Assembly (NCBI RefSeq): GCF_004336635.1
Contig: NZ_SJXH01000003.1
Coordinates: 1-64,000, forward strand
Origin: Acinetobacter sp. ANC 4862
Lineage (GTDB): Bacteria > Pseudomonadota > Gammaproteobacteria > Pseudomonadales > Moraxellaceae
Length of the DNA stretch: 64,000 nt
Direction of reading: 5' to 3'
The notes beneath the pieces were generated by a model. That model saw only the letters and a list, made by a program, of their open reading frames with translations. It was not told the DNA's origin and did no database searches. A program made the translations under genes and the position numbers. Shown here piece by piece: positions 7,133 to 15,631 of this stretch (the stretch's first letter is position 1; each line of letters starts with the position of its first letter).

Positions 7133-8940
7133 TGTGATACTTCCCCTATACAAGTACATTTAAATTTTGTGTTAGTCGTTTTGATCGATTGAATATAGTC
7201 ACGCCATCCGCCGAAATGACTGATATCCGTTGCATCCGCCAAAGCATAGCCTTCGCAGATAAAACCTTCCACCCAAGTCCCATCAGCCAGTTGCACATTC
7301 CCAATACCGAGTGGTGCAGGCACTTCCGCTACAATCTGTCCAAATAAGGCAAACGGGATATCCCAGACTTCAACTTCAATGGCTTGTCCGCCCTTTTCAG
7401 TGCATTGCAAGCCTGGTTTAGGCGGTGTGGTATTTTTCAGTGCATACAGTTTGTAGTTCGATGCCGTTTTGGTTTTCTGTAATAAAGTTCCACCGCGGGT
7501 GCTGAGCTGAAAATTCAGTGGCATCCCTGTAAGATGTGCACCGACGACTGCCAGTTTGACTGAATGTTGAGAAGCTATATTTTGCGTTTTTTCATAGTGC
7601 AGATTTGATGTGCCCAAGGGTAGATCTGCTGCGTGTTGCCATATTTGCCCAAAATGTGCCAAGGCCTGATCCATCCATGCCTGCGCAATAAAAGTGACAC
7701 CGCTGGGTAAGCCATCAGCCCGAATAGTATTCGACAAGGCTAATGCCGAAAGATCTGCAAAATTCACGAAATTGGTATACGCCCCCATGTGAGTGTTTTT
7801 CACGATAGGATCCGCTTCTACATCGCTAATGGTATAAATCGTGGGTGCAGTTGGAACCATTAAGGCATCATAAGACTGTAATGCTAAATTAATTTGGCGC
7901 GCCAATTGCGCACGTTCATATTCAGCATTCATGCTATCTACAGCAGTAAATTGATCTGCCTGAGCAATGATTTGGGCGATAACAGGATGTACCTGTTCAC
8001 GTGGCACCATTTTTTCTACGGCACTGGTACGCTCAGCTACCCAAGCTTTGTTATATAGTGCGGATGCCAGCTGGTTAAAAATACTAAAATCAATCGTTTC
8101 AACTGCATAACCCAGTGATTGGGCACGCTTTACAGCCAGTTCAAAGGCTTTTTGGCTTTCGGCATCGCCATAAAATTCCAGTTGTGCCGGAATGGCAATT
8201 TTGCCTTTAGAGAATTGTGTTGGCACATTGGTTGGATGCGGACGTGAATATTCATCCGTTTCGTCATAGCCTTGCATGACTTGAGCAACTTGCCATGCAT
8301 CATCGACAGTTAAGGCAAAAATTGAAATCACATCAATGGTACGGCAAGCAGGAATTAAACCTGTCGTAGAAAACCAGCCTTTGGTGGGTTTTAAACCGAC
8401 AATATTATTGTGTCCTGCCGGAACACGACCAGAACCTGCAGTGTCTGTGCCTAAAGAAAATGGTACCTGACCATTTGCCACGGCAACCGATGAACCTGAG
8501 CTTGATCCACCACTGATATATTCCGGATTAAAGCTATTTTTGACTGCACCAAAAGGTGAGCGTACACCGACTAAACCCGTGGCAAATTGATCGAGATTGG
8601 TTTTACCGACCACAATTGCCCCTGCTGCTTTGAGTTTTGACACGACAGTTGCATCCGCTGTTGCCAAATAAGCCGCTTCTTTACATGCCGCAGTAGTATG
8701 AAAGCCTGCAACATCAATATTATCTTTGACTGCAAATGGAATACCGTAGAGGGGTAAATCTTGTGCAGATTGATCTTTTAAGGCATCGATTTGTGCCTGA
8801 ATATGCGCGGCTGAGGCAATTTCAATCCAGGCATGATCATCGTTATTGAATGTTTTGACGTACTGAATTAAATCGCTAAGCTGAATCTTTTGCGTTAAAT
8901 ACGCCATTTTCCAATCTTGAATGGTCCATAACTTTGACAT
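7129..8940 (-). CDS. atzF: Allophanate hydrolase
   Basis: 603 residues in two domains. The amidase domain (about 1-440) carries the Ser-cisSer-Lys machinery: KTNLDQFATG with the catalytic Lys in GIPFAVKDNID, GGSSSGSSVAVA, and GTDTAGSGRVPAG with the nucleophilic serine. The C-terminal domain (from about 470, AVVGAHLTGMPLNFQL) is the one that completes conversion to ammonia and CO2. It hydrolyses allophanate produced by the carboxylase and DUF1989 pair at 12-17 kb, releasing two ammonia and two CO2. It lies between the NikR-like regulator (12 nt upstream) and the binding-protein gene, in one operon. Confidence 0.95.
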   Translation of the reverse strand: MSKLWTIQDWKMAYLTQKIQLSDLIQYVKTFNNDDHAWIEIASAAHIQAQIDALKDQSAQDLPLYGIPFAVKDNIDVAGFHTTAACKEAAYLATADATVVSKLKAAGAIVVGKTNLDQFATGLVGVRSPFGAVKNSFNPEYISGGSSSGSSVAVANGQVPFSLGTDTAGSGRVPAGHNNIVGLKPTKGWFSTTGLIPACRTIDVISIFALTVDDAWQVAQVMQGYDETDEYSRPHPTNVPTQFSKGKIAIPAQLEFYGDAESQKAFELAVKRAQSLGYAVETIDFSIFNQLASALYNKAWVAERTSAVEKMVPREQVHPVIAQIIAQADQFTAVDSMNAEYERAQLARQINLALQSYDALMVPTAPTIYTISDVEADPIVKNTHMGAYTNFVNFADLSALALSNTIRADGLPSGVTFIAQAWMDQALAHFGQIWQHAADLPLGTSNLHYEKTQNIASQHSVKLAVVGAHLTGMPLNFQLSTRGGTLLQKTKTASNYKLYALKNTTPPKPGLQCTEKGGQAIEVEVWDIPFALFGQIVAEVPAPLGIGNVQLADGTWVEGFICEGYALADATDISHFGGWRDYIQSIKTTNTKFKCTCIGEVSQ

Positions 8941-8952
8941 AGTCAGTCTTCC

Positions 8953-9393
8953 TTATTTTTCATCATTTTGTGGAATGGGCGGCATCACGGCATCCATCAT
9001 CTCCAAATGCCCTTTGATGACTCCTTTTAAAGCAATAAATTGTTGGCTGATGTGCTGTAGTTCATCACTAACACCCTGCATCAACATCACTTGTAAAATT
9101 TTTTCGTCATCCAGCTGAATATGCAGCGAACTAATGACTTGAGATAAAAACTGTTGTTGCAGGTCAATCAGTTGTGTACGCAAGGGTTTTAGGCTAACGT
9201 CATAAAGTAAAGTCAACGTGCCGACCATCACCGCGTTATGTTCAATATGATCGGCAATTAAATGTTTATTGATCATGTCAACAATGGCTTGCGAACGACT
9301 TTCATAGTGCTGCTCTACAATTTTTTGATCGAGGGCATTCAGTGTTTGTTCAGGCACAGTAATACTGATACGTGCCAGTTTTTGTTTTGGCAC
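8953..9393 (-). CDS. NikR-like ribbon-helix-helix regulator
   Basis: 146 residues: an N-terminal ribbon-helix-helix (LARISITVPEQTLNALDQKI, residues 6-25) and a C-terminal NikR-type ACT domain (VGTLTLLYDV, SSLHIQLDDEKILQVMLMQG). In nickel-sensing NikR the metal is held by three His and one Cys. Here only the first His of the HxH pair survives (LHIQL), and the Cys and remaining His positions are replaced. It therefore probably senses something other than nickel through a classical site, perhaps a metabolite. Start is GTG 9393, just 4 nt after the stop of a 36-residue ORF, preceded by GAGGA. It likely controls this nitrogen locus (inference). Confidence 0.8.
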   Translation of the reverse strand: MPKQKLARISITVPEQTLNALDQKIVEQHYESRSQAIVDMINKHLIADHIEHNAVMVGTLTLLYDVSLKPLRTQLIDLQQQFLSQVISSLHIQLDDEKILQVMLMQGVSDELQHISQQFIALKGVIKGHLEMMDAVMPPIPQNDEK

Positions 9394-9397
9394 AGTG

Positions 9398-9508
9398 TTA
9401 TCCTCGCGAGTGATCCTGTTTCACGTATAAACCGGCACGTGCAGTTAAAAGTTCAATTAAAAATTTCTTCCATGGATGCAGTACTTTTTTCTGTTTGGCA
9501 GCGTTCAT
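9398..9508 (-). CDS. 36-residue basic protein, first gene of the NikR-like operon
   Basis: The ORF reads MNAAKQKKVLHPWKKFLIEL and ends VKQDHSRG. It has a strong ribosome-binding site (AAGGAGATGTAC) directly upstream, lies downstream of a sigma-54 promoter, and is translationally coupled to the regulator that starts 4 nt after its stop. No family recognised. It is basic, with a possible amphipathic helix (FLIELLTARAGLYV). It could be a small functional protein or a leader ORF that times translation of the regulator. Confidence 0.6.
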   Translation of the reverse strand: MNAAKQKKVLHPWKKFLIELLTARAGLYVKQDHSRG

Positions 9509-9562
9509 GTACATCTCCTTTTTTGGTATTACCAAAATTTTGTTTTGTATTACTCAAGGAAA

Positions 9563-9578
9563 TGCAGAAAGCGTGCCA
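9563..9578 (-). promoter_or_regulatory. Sigma-54 promoter of the regulator/allophanate hydrolase operon
   Basis: The minus strand reads TGGCACGCTTTCTGCA, a near-perfect -24/-12 element. It predicts a start near 9551, about 43 nt before the 36-residue ORF. The same 15 bases recur at 9811-9826. Confidence 0.8.
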
Positions 9579-9622
9579 GTTTTGGCTTTTATTATTTGGA
9601 TCACAAACTCGGATAAAATGGC

Positions 9623-9657
9623 AAAAAAAAAAGCCCCACTACGCTGAGATGAGGCTT
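9623..9657 (-). terminator. Rho-independent terminator between the two sigma-54 promoters
   Basis: On the minus strand AAGCCTCA pairs with TGGGGCTT (8 bp, one G-T) around an 11-nt loop, followed by about ten T. It should end transcripts begun at the upstream sigma-54 promoter. Confidence 0.75.
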
Positions 9658-9799
9658 GCTTGGAATTAAGCTGAGTTGATTAATTCACCGGCTTATTTCA
9701 TATTATTGCTCATGTACTGTAATTTTTTTTATACATGATGGGTTGACCGATGATTGTAGTTGAGTGATCAAGTGGATTGCTCTCCTCTGTTTATGTGGT
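9625..9799 (-). ncRNA. Candidate sigma-54-driven small RNA (about 175 nt)
   Basis: On the minus strand a strong -24/-12 element (9811-9826) predicts a start near 9799, and a rho-independent terminator ends at about 9625. No ORF of note lies between, only a 7-codon ATG ORF. This layout resembles nitrogen-regulated sigma-54 small RNAs such as Pseudomonas NrsZ. It could instead be an attenuated leader of the downstream operon, which has its own copy of the promoter. No homologue is recognised. Confidence 0.5.
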
Positions 9800-9810
9800 A
9801 TATAAATAAA

Positions 9811-9826
9811 AGCAGAAAGCGTGCCA
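9811..9826 (-). promoter_or_regulatory. Second, upstream sigma-54 promoter
   Basis: The minus strand reads TGGCACGCTTTCTGCT, sharing 15 bases with the promoter at 9563-9578. It lies upstream of a terminator rather than a gene, so it appears to drive a short RNA. Confidence 0.75.
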
Positions 9827-9864
9827 AAATTTAAAATTAATTGAATTAAGTCGAAATGGCATAT

Positions 9865-9892
9865 AAAAAGCCCCACCGAAGCCTAGTGAGAC
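9865..9892 (-). terminator. Rho-independent terminator
   Basis: On the minus strand GTCTCAC pairs with GTGGGGC (7 bp with two G-U pairs), followed by T5. With the terminator at 9623-9657 it flanks the candidate small RNA, and both share the GCCCCAC arm, suggesting duplication of a promoter-terminator unit. Confidence 0.55.
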
Positions 9893-9943
9893 AATACGGG
9901 GGTGATTTACCCACTTCAAATATGCTTAAAAAATGTACCACAA

Positions 9944-9960
9944 TGCACCATTGGGGTTCA
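9944..9960. promoter_or_regulatory. Possible NtrC-binding box
   Basis: The minus strand reads TGAACCCCAATGGTGCA, matching 14 of 17 positions of the NtrC palindrome TGCACCAAAATGGTGCA. It is centred about 150 bp upstream of the predicted start of the sigma-54 promoter at 9811-9826, a typical enhancer distance. A weaker overlapping copy lies at 9934-9950. Confidence 0.5.
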
Positions 9961-10052
9961 CTAGTGCATCAAAGCGTGGCTGTGACAACAAAGTTGAAGC
10001 GACTCAAACGAATGTGATTGATACAAATACTTAAATATTAGATAGGATTAAT

Positions 10053-10075
10053 GACCACGAATGTGGTCTTTTTTT
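10053..10075 (+). terminator. Rho-independent terminator upstream of the OLD gene
   Basis: GACCAC-GAAT-GTGGTC followed by T7 on the plus strand. No plus-strand gene precedes it. It may insulate the following gene or mark the edge of an insertion. Confidence 0.7.
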
Positions 10076-10134
10076 ATGCTATAAATTTAATTACAAATAA
10101 AACACTTATTTAAATAATTATATTGGGGGTCATA

Positions 10135-11985
10135 ATGAAACTAGTATCTGTCAATTTGGAAAATTTTAGGGGTTATCGGGGAAACAACCTGATTAATATT
10201 GATTCTGATTTAACGGGCATTATTGGCAAAAATGATGCAGGAAAATCAACAGTGTTAGAAGCGTTAGATATCTTTTTCGAGAATTCAAACATTGATAAGT
10301 CTGATAAATGTGTGCATGCGTCAGATGATGAACTAGTTTCAATAACATGTACTTTTAGTGATTTTCCTGAATCACTTAGCTTAGATGAAAGCTCTCAAAC
10401 AACTTTGTTAAATGAATATCTACTTAATCAAAACTCTTTACTTGAAATTAAAAAAACGTTCCGTATAACTCAAAAGATAAGTACAGATTTGAGTATTATT
10501 GCTAATTACCCTTCAAATGCGGGATTAGATAACCTAATTACTTTGAAAAATACAGAATTAAAAGCGTTATTTAAAACCAAGCAGTTGGAAATTTCGAAAG
10601 TTGATGATCAACGATCCAATACTTGTTTACGACAATTTTTATTTAAGTCAGAAAATCTTAGCTTTGCAACTAAAGAGATTCCTTTGAATAAAGAGGATGC
10701 AAGAAATATATGGGACAGCTTAAAGCTGTATTTACCTATTTTTGCATTGTTCAAGTCAGATCGGAATAGCAGCGATCAAGACAGTGAAGTACAAGACCCT
10801 ATGAAACTCGCTATAAAACATGCACTTTCAGAAATAGAGCCACAGTTAAAGGCAATTCAAGAACATATAAAATCAAAAGTTGAAGATGTTGCTCAAAGAA
10901 CCTTAAGTAAATTATCTGAAATGGACGCAGCTTTAGCAAAAGACCTAATTCCTGATTTTTCAAAAGATCCGAAATGGGATTCTATTTTTTCTATGTCACT
11001 TTCTTCTGAACAAGGTATTCCTGTGAATAAACGAGGAAGTGGTGTTAGAAGGTTAATTCTTCTGAATTTTTTTAGAGCTGAAGCTGAAAAGAAATTTATA
11101 GAAGCTAATGGACGTTCGATAATATACGCAATAGAAGAACCTGAGACATCCCAACATCCTAATTACCAAGAAATGCTGATAAGAGCTTTACTTGATTTAG
11201 CCATCCTTCCAAAAACTCAAATCTTAGTTACAACGCACACGCCAGCTTTAGCAGGTTTAATGCCTATTTCAAGTCTAAGATACATCACAAAAAATGAAAA
11301 TAATCAGCATACGATAGAACATGCTAGTAATGATGAAATCTTAATCTCTATCAGCAATGATTTAGGTATACATCCGTTTGGGGCTATTAGTAATACTCAA
11401 TGTAAAGGGTACATATTTGTAGAGGGTGTCTCTGATGTCGTGTTTCTAAAACATATTGTCGCTAAATTTGCAGAAAACTCTATTATCGCTAAAGATTATA
11501 TCGAATCCTTAGATATCCAACTATTAATTAGTGGCGGTAGTGATAACCTAAAACATTGGGTGAACTATAAATTGATTGAATCACTTCAAAAACCATGGGC
11601 AGTGTTTTTTGATTCTGATAATGATGGTCAAAACTGTGATAAGTATCAAAAGAATTTATCAATCCAAGCTAAATATCCTCAAATAGTTTTTCATCTAACC
11701 AAGAAAAGAGAATGTGAAAATTATTTACATCCTAACGTAATTCTTAGAGAAACTAATAATTCTGTAATTTATGTACCTGACAATTTTTCTGATCAAAAGT
11801 TATCATTACATCCTCAGCTGTTGCCTCATATAGCAGTGAAAAAAACTAATCTTATTGAAAAATTATGGGGAAAAACCACATTTGAAGAAATTTTAGAAAG
11901 CTGTACTGATTCAGATGGAAATAATGAATTTTTAGGCTTTATTAATCGAGTCGAAGAGAGATTTGGTTTAATAAGTTCAAAATAA
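10135..11985 (+). CDS. OLD-family ATP-dependent endonuclease (AAA ATPase plus TOPRIM)
   Basis: 616 residues. The ABC-type ATPase half has Walker A GKNDAGKS (residues 31-38), a signature-like GSGVRRL, Walker B SIIYAIEEPETSQHPN and the switch histidine in LVTTHTPALAG. The TOPRIM half has the acidic residues FVEGVSDVVFL and AVFFDSDNDG, expected to bind catalytic metal. OLD proteins are nucleases, several of them anti-phage. No helicase (Gabija), reverse transcriptase or other partner lies beside it, so it looks like a stand-alone class 1 type. Start ATG 10135 with GGGGGT just upstream. It is more AT-rich than its neighbours and sits between terminators, splitting the guanidine locus, which suggests acquisition. 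Confidence 0.85.
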   Translation: MKLVSVNLENFRGYRGNNLINIDSDLTGIIGKNDAGKSTVLEALDIFFENSNIDKSDKCVHASDDELVSITCTFSDFPESLSLDESSQTTLLNEYLLNQNSLLEIKKTFRITQKISTDLSIIANYPSNAGLDNLITLKNTELKALFKTKQLEISKVDDQRSNTCLRQFLFKSENLSFATKEIPLNKEDARNIWDSLKLYLPIFALFKSDRNSSDQDSEVQDPMKLAIKHALSEIEPQLKAIQEHIKSKVEDVAQRTLSKLSEMDAALAKDLIPDFSKDPKWDSIFSMSLSSEQGIPVNKRGSGVRRLILLNFFRAEAEKKFIEANGRSIIYAIEEPETSQHPNYQEMLIRALLDLAILPKTQILVTTHTPALAGLMPISSLRYITKNENNQHTIEHASNDEILISISNDLGIHPFGAISNTQCKGYIFVEGVSDVVFLKHIVAKFAENSIIAKDYIESLDIQLLISGGSDNLKHWVNYKLIESLQKPWAVFFDSDNDGQNCDKYQKNLSIQAKYPQIVFHLTKKRECENYLHPNVILRETNNSVIYVPDNFSDQKLSLHPQLLPHIAVKKTNLIEKLWGKTTFEEILESCTDSDGNNEFLGFINRVEERFGLISSK

Positions 11986-12011
11986 AAAAGACCGCCTAAG
12001 CGGTCTTTTTT
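11984..12011. terminator. Bidirectional terminator between convergent genes
   Basis: GACCGC-CTAA-GCGGTC with A6 before and T6 after. It serves the OLD gene (+) and the carboxylase gene (-). Confidence 0.85.
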
Positions 12012-12023
12012 ATTTTGAACTCA

Positions 12024-15000
12024 TCAAGCCACAGGCGCCAAGGTAAACAACACCTGCCCCGTTTTCACCGTTTGCCCTTTTTCAATGGTAATCGCATCCA
12101 CACGCATACGTTCAGGCGCAATAATTGGAATCTCAATCTTCATTGCTTCAATCACGGCTAAGGTTGCACCTTCTTCCACAATATCCCCCGACTGACACTC
12201 AATTTTCCAAATTGAACCCGGCATATGCGATTCCACCGCACAGCCACCTTCAGGTACTTCAACACCTTCACCATCATCCACAGCATCGAGGCTTTCAGAA
12301 ACATATTCTGCAAGACCTGCTTCATGCCAGCGACGACGTTCTTCATCAAAGTTGGCTTGTTGCACTTCTTTAAATGCAGAAATAGAGGCTTGGTTTTCGG
12401 TTAAGAAGTCATTGTATTCTTTGAGGTTTAAGACACCATCTTCAATACGCAGTTTTAAACGACCTGCTTTAAAGTCCTCACGCATCTGCATCAGTTCAGC
12501 TTCAGATACTTCATAAAACTTAATTTGGTCAAAGAAGCGCAGTAACCACGGCACACCTTGCTCAAAGTCAGGGTTTTTACGGTAGCGTGACCACATTTGC
12601 GAAGTACGACCGACAAACTGATAACCGCCCGGACCTTCCATACCGTAAACACACATATATGCACCGCCAATACCCACCGCATTTTCAGGTGTCCAAGTAC
12701 GTGCAGGGTTATATTTGGTGGTCACCAAACGCTGACGCGGATCAAGTGGCGTTGCCACAGGTGCACCCAAGTACACATCGCCCAAGCCCATGACCAAATA
12801 ACTTGCGTTATAGACCACATCTTTCACGGCTTGTTTGTCTTTTAAGCCATTAATACGACGGATAAATTCGATATTGTCCGGACACCACGGCGCATCAGGA
12901 CGCACGGTTTGCATATAACGCTCAGTTGCCAGTTGGGTTTGTGAATCTTCCCAAGCCAGTGGTAAATATACGGTACGTGATGGTACTTGCATTTCTGTGA
13001 CATCAGGCAGTTGTTCTTCAGCCACTTGAAGCATACGCAGTAAATCAACCTGATCGAGCTGGGTCGAATCAAAATGAATTTGTAGCGAACGAATACCCGG
13101 AGTCAGATCAATAATGCCTTGAATATTTTGATCTTTAACCCATTGCATCAGTGCATGAATACGGAAACGTAAGTTCAAATCTAAAACCAGTTCGCCGTAT
13201 TCCACCAACATATAGTTATTACCCGCAGGACGATACACCACATCCGGTGTGCCATTTTGACCTTTTAAGGTATCTAAAATGGCCGATTTTAAGGTACTAA
13301 TTTCAGGATAGAAAGATTCATCAAAAATGACCGCTTGTGTATCTTGAGCATTTAATTGTGCATGATATTTTTCATTGAGCAATTTCGCTTGGTAATAGCT
13401 CACAGACACAAATTTGACTTTATCACCTGCTTTAAGCTGACCTAATTTCCAAAGTTCAGAATTGATCACCACCGCAGGACAGACGAAACCACCGAGGCTT
13501 GGACCATCTGGCCCCAAGATAATTGGCATATCACCAGTGAAATCAATCGCACCAATCGCATAGGCATTGTCGTGAATATTGGATGGATGTAGACCGGCTT
13601 CACCACCGTCCTGACGTGCCCATTCAGGTTTTGGTCCAATCAAACGGATACCGGTACGGCTCGAGTTAAAGTGAATTTCAAATTCGTTGGCAAAGAAGGT
13701 ATCAATGTCATTTTTGGTAAAGAAATCAGGCGCACCGTGTGGACCATACATCACCGCAATTTCCCAAGAATTGGAGAATGTCGGGATTTGATCATCACTT
13801 AATGCTTTCACTTCATCAGATATAAATGCCGTGATTGGAAGCATATCGCCAATGAGTAAATTACGCCCTGCATGACCACCAAACTGACCTAAAGTAAAGG
13901 TCGCTTGCGAGCCTAAATATTCAGGCACATTCAGACCACCTTTGATGCCGATGTAAGTACGGCAACCTGTGGAGATCTTGCCACATTTTAACACCTGACC
14001 TTTACGCACATTCACGGTTTGCCACATTGGCACAGCCACGCCATCCAAAGTTGATGGCATATCACCACCTGCAAGCACAATTTGGCTATCGCAGTGGAAT
14101 TTTAAAGTCGGGCCTTGTAGCGTACATTCCAAACCTGCTGTATTCGGGGCATTGCCCAACAGTTGGTTTGCGACATTTAAAGACAGTGGATCAATCGCAC
14201 CTGAGGGTGGCACACCGACATCCCAATAGCCCAAACGGCCTGTAACATCTTGCACGGCGGTTTGGATACCGGCTTGGAGTACTTCGATCTTTTGAGTTTT
14301 CCACTCAAAGGTATTTAAGAAACGAGTGGTCTGCGTACCGGCTTTAAACACCTCACCATCGATAATGTTTTGTAGATATTCAAGGTTGGTTTCGATGCCT
14401 GCAACTTGGGTTTTAGCAAGTGTGTCGGTCATAGCTTGAATGGCTGAGTTACGATCATCCGCCGTCACAATGATTTTGGCAATCATCGGATCATAGAAGG
14501 ATGACACGTTTGAGCCAGTTTCTACCCATGTTTCATTACGGGCATTGGCATCAAACTCGACATGCGTTAAAAGTCCTGCACTTGGCTGGAAGTTTTTGAT
14601 CGGATCTTCTGCATAGAGACGGACTTGAATTGAATGTCCTTGTGACTCAAGTTTTGATGTTGGAGCTTTCCAATCGCCACTGCCTAGAGTGACCATCCAT
14701 TCGACCAAGTCCACGCCAAAGACTTGCTCGGTCACACCATGTTCTACTTGTAGACGGGTATTCACTTCCAAGAAATAGAATTCTTGTGTGTCGGTATCCA
14801 TCACGAATTCAACTGTACCTGCCGAGCGGTAATTCACCGATTGCATCAATTGAATCGCGACATTTTGAATATAGGCACGTTGTCCATCATTCAGGTGTGG
14901 CGCAGGCGTTTCCTCAATCACTTTTTGGTTACGACGTTGCACCGAACAATCACGCTCTCCGAGTGCTAACACTAAGCCATTGCCATCACCAAAGATTTGC

Positions 15001-15629
15001 ACTTCGATATGACGGGCATTTTGCACAAATTTCTCAAGGTATAAGCCTGCATCTTTAAAGTTGGCTTGTGCCAAATACGACACGGTTGCATAAGCATCTT
15101 TCAGCTCTTCAGCATTCCACACCAAGCGCATACCGATGCCACCACCGCCTGCGGTACTTTTTAGCATGACAGGATAGCCAATACGTTCCGCTTCAAGCAG
15201 TGCTTCAGCTTCATCAGCCAAGAGTTGGCTTCCCGGCAATAACGGAACATTGGCTTGAATTGCAAGCTCACGCGCCGTGTGTTTCAAACCAAAAGCTTTC
15301 ATTTGCTCGGCATTGGGTCCTAAGAACACAATGCCTTGCGCTTCACATAGATTACAGAATTCCGCATTTTCAGACAGGAAGCCATAACCCGGATGAATCG
15401 CTTGTGCGCCTGTTTGTTTTGCGACTTCTAAGATTTTATCGATATTGAGATAGCTTTGGCTCGCCGGTGCATCACCAATAAATACTGCTTCATCGGCTAA
15501 AGTCACATGCAATGAATCACGATCGGCTTCTGAATAGACCGCAACAGATTGAATGCCGAGTTTTTTAAGGGTACGAATAACACGACATGCAATTGCACCA
15601 CGGTTGGCGATGAGAACTTTATTAAACAT
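12024..15629 (-). CDS. Biotin-dependent urea/guanidine carboxylase
   Basis: 1201 residues, full length. The biotin carboxylase domain (about 1-450) shows KVLIANRGAIACRVIRTLKK, the ATP-grasp glycine loop STAGGGGIGMRL and RLQVEHGVTE. The central part is the KipA/KipI-like carboxyltransferase (GIKGGLNVPEYLGS, LGPDGPSLGGFVCPA, GMEGPGGYQFVGRT). The C-terminal biotin carrier has VIEAMKIEIPI with the biotinylated Lys. Homology alone says urea carboxylase. Its operon with two DUF1989 proteins behind a guanidine-I riboswitch is the hallmark of guanidine carboxylase, which makes carboxyguanidine. Urease and Urt nearby already cover urea, which supports the guanidine reading (inference). Confidence 0.93.
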   Translation of the reverse strand: MFNKVLIANRGAIACRVIRTLKKLGIQSVAVYSEADRDSLHVTLADEAVFIGDAPASQSYLNIDKILEVAKQTGAQAIHPGYGFLSENAEFCNLCEAQGIVFLGPNAEQMKAFGLKHTARELAIQANVPLLPGSQLLADEAEALLEAERIGYPVMLKSTAGGGGIGMRLVWNAEELKDAYATVSYLAQANFKDAGLYLEKFVQNARHIEVQIFGDGNGLVLALGERDCSVQRRNQKVIEETPAPHLNDGQRAYIQNVAIQLMQSVNYRSAGTVEFVMDTDTQEFYFLEVNTRLQVEHGVTEQVFGVDLVEWMVTLGSGDWKAPTSKLESQGHSIQVRLYAEDPIKNFQPSAGLLTHVEFDANARNETWVETGSNVSSFYDPMIAKIIVTADDRNSAIQAMTDTLAKTQVAGIETNLEYLQNIIDGEVFKAGTQTTRFLNTFEWKTQKIEVLQAGIQTAVQDVTGRLGYWDVGVPPSGAIDPLSLNVANQLLGNAPNTAGLECTLQGPTLKFHCDSQIVLAGGDMPSTLDGVAVPMWQTVNVRKGQVLKCGKISTGCRTYIGIKGGLNVPEYLGSQATFTLGQFGGHAGRNLLIGDMLPITAFISDEVKALSDDQIPTFSNSWEIAVMYGPHGAPDFFTKNDIDTFFANEFEIHFNSSRTGIRLIGPKPEWARQDGGEAGLHPSNIHDNAYAIGAIDFTGDMPIILGPDGPSLGGFVCPAVVINSELWKLGQLKAGDKVKFVSVSYYQAKLLNEKYHAQLNAQDTQAVIFDESFYPEISTLKSAILDTLKGQNGTPDVVYRPAGNNYMLVEYGELVLDLNLRFRIHALMQWVKDQNIQGIIDLTPGIRSLQIHFDSTQLDQVDLLRMLQVAEEQLPDVTEMQVPSRTVYLPLAWEDSQTQLATERYMQTVRPDAPWCPDNIEFIRRINGLKDKQAVKDVVYNASYLVMGLGDVYLGAPVATPLDPRQRLVTTKYNPARTWTPENAVGIGGAYMCVYGMEGPGGYQFVGRTSQMWSRYRKNPDFEQGVPWLLRFFDQIKFYEVSEAELMQMREDFKAGRLKLRIEDGVLNLKEYNDFLTENQASISAFKEVQQANFDEERRRWHEAGLAEYVSESLDAVDDGEGVEVPEGGCAVESHMPGSIWKIECQSGDIVEEGATLAVIEAMKIEIPIIAPERMRVDAITIEKGQTVKTGQVLFTLAPVA

Positions 15630-15631
15630 TT

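Noticed and set aside
9398..9550. Guanidine riboswitch ahead of the NikR-like operon
   Set aside because: The leader is only about 43 nt and contains no ACGA-loop hairpins or ykkC blocks.
10135..11985. Gabija, PARIS or retron-Eco8 defence system
   Set aside because: Only the OLD-type ATPase/TOPRIM gene is present; no helicase, second effector or reverse transcriptase lies nearby.
12125..15448. Numerous plus-strand ORFs of 60-90 residues within the carboxylase gene
   Set aside because: All are antisense shadows of a conserved 1201-residue gene without ribosome-binding sites.
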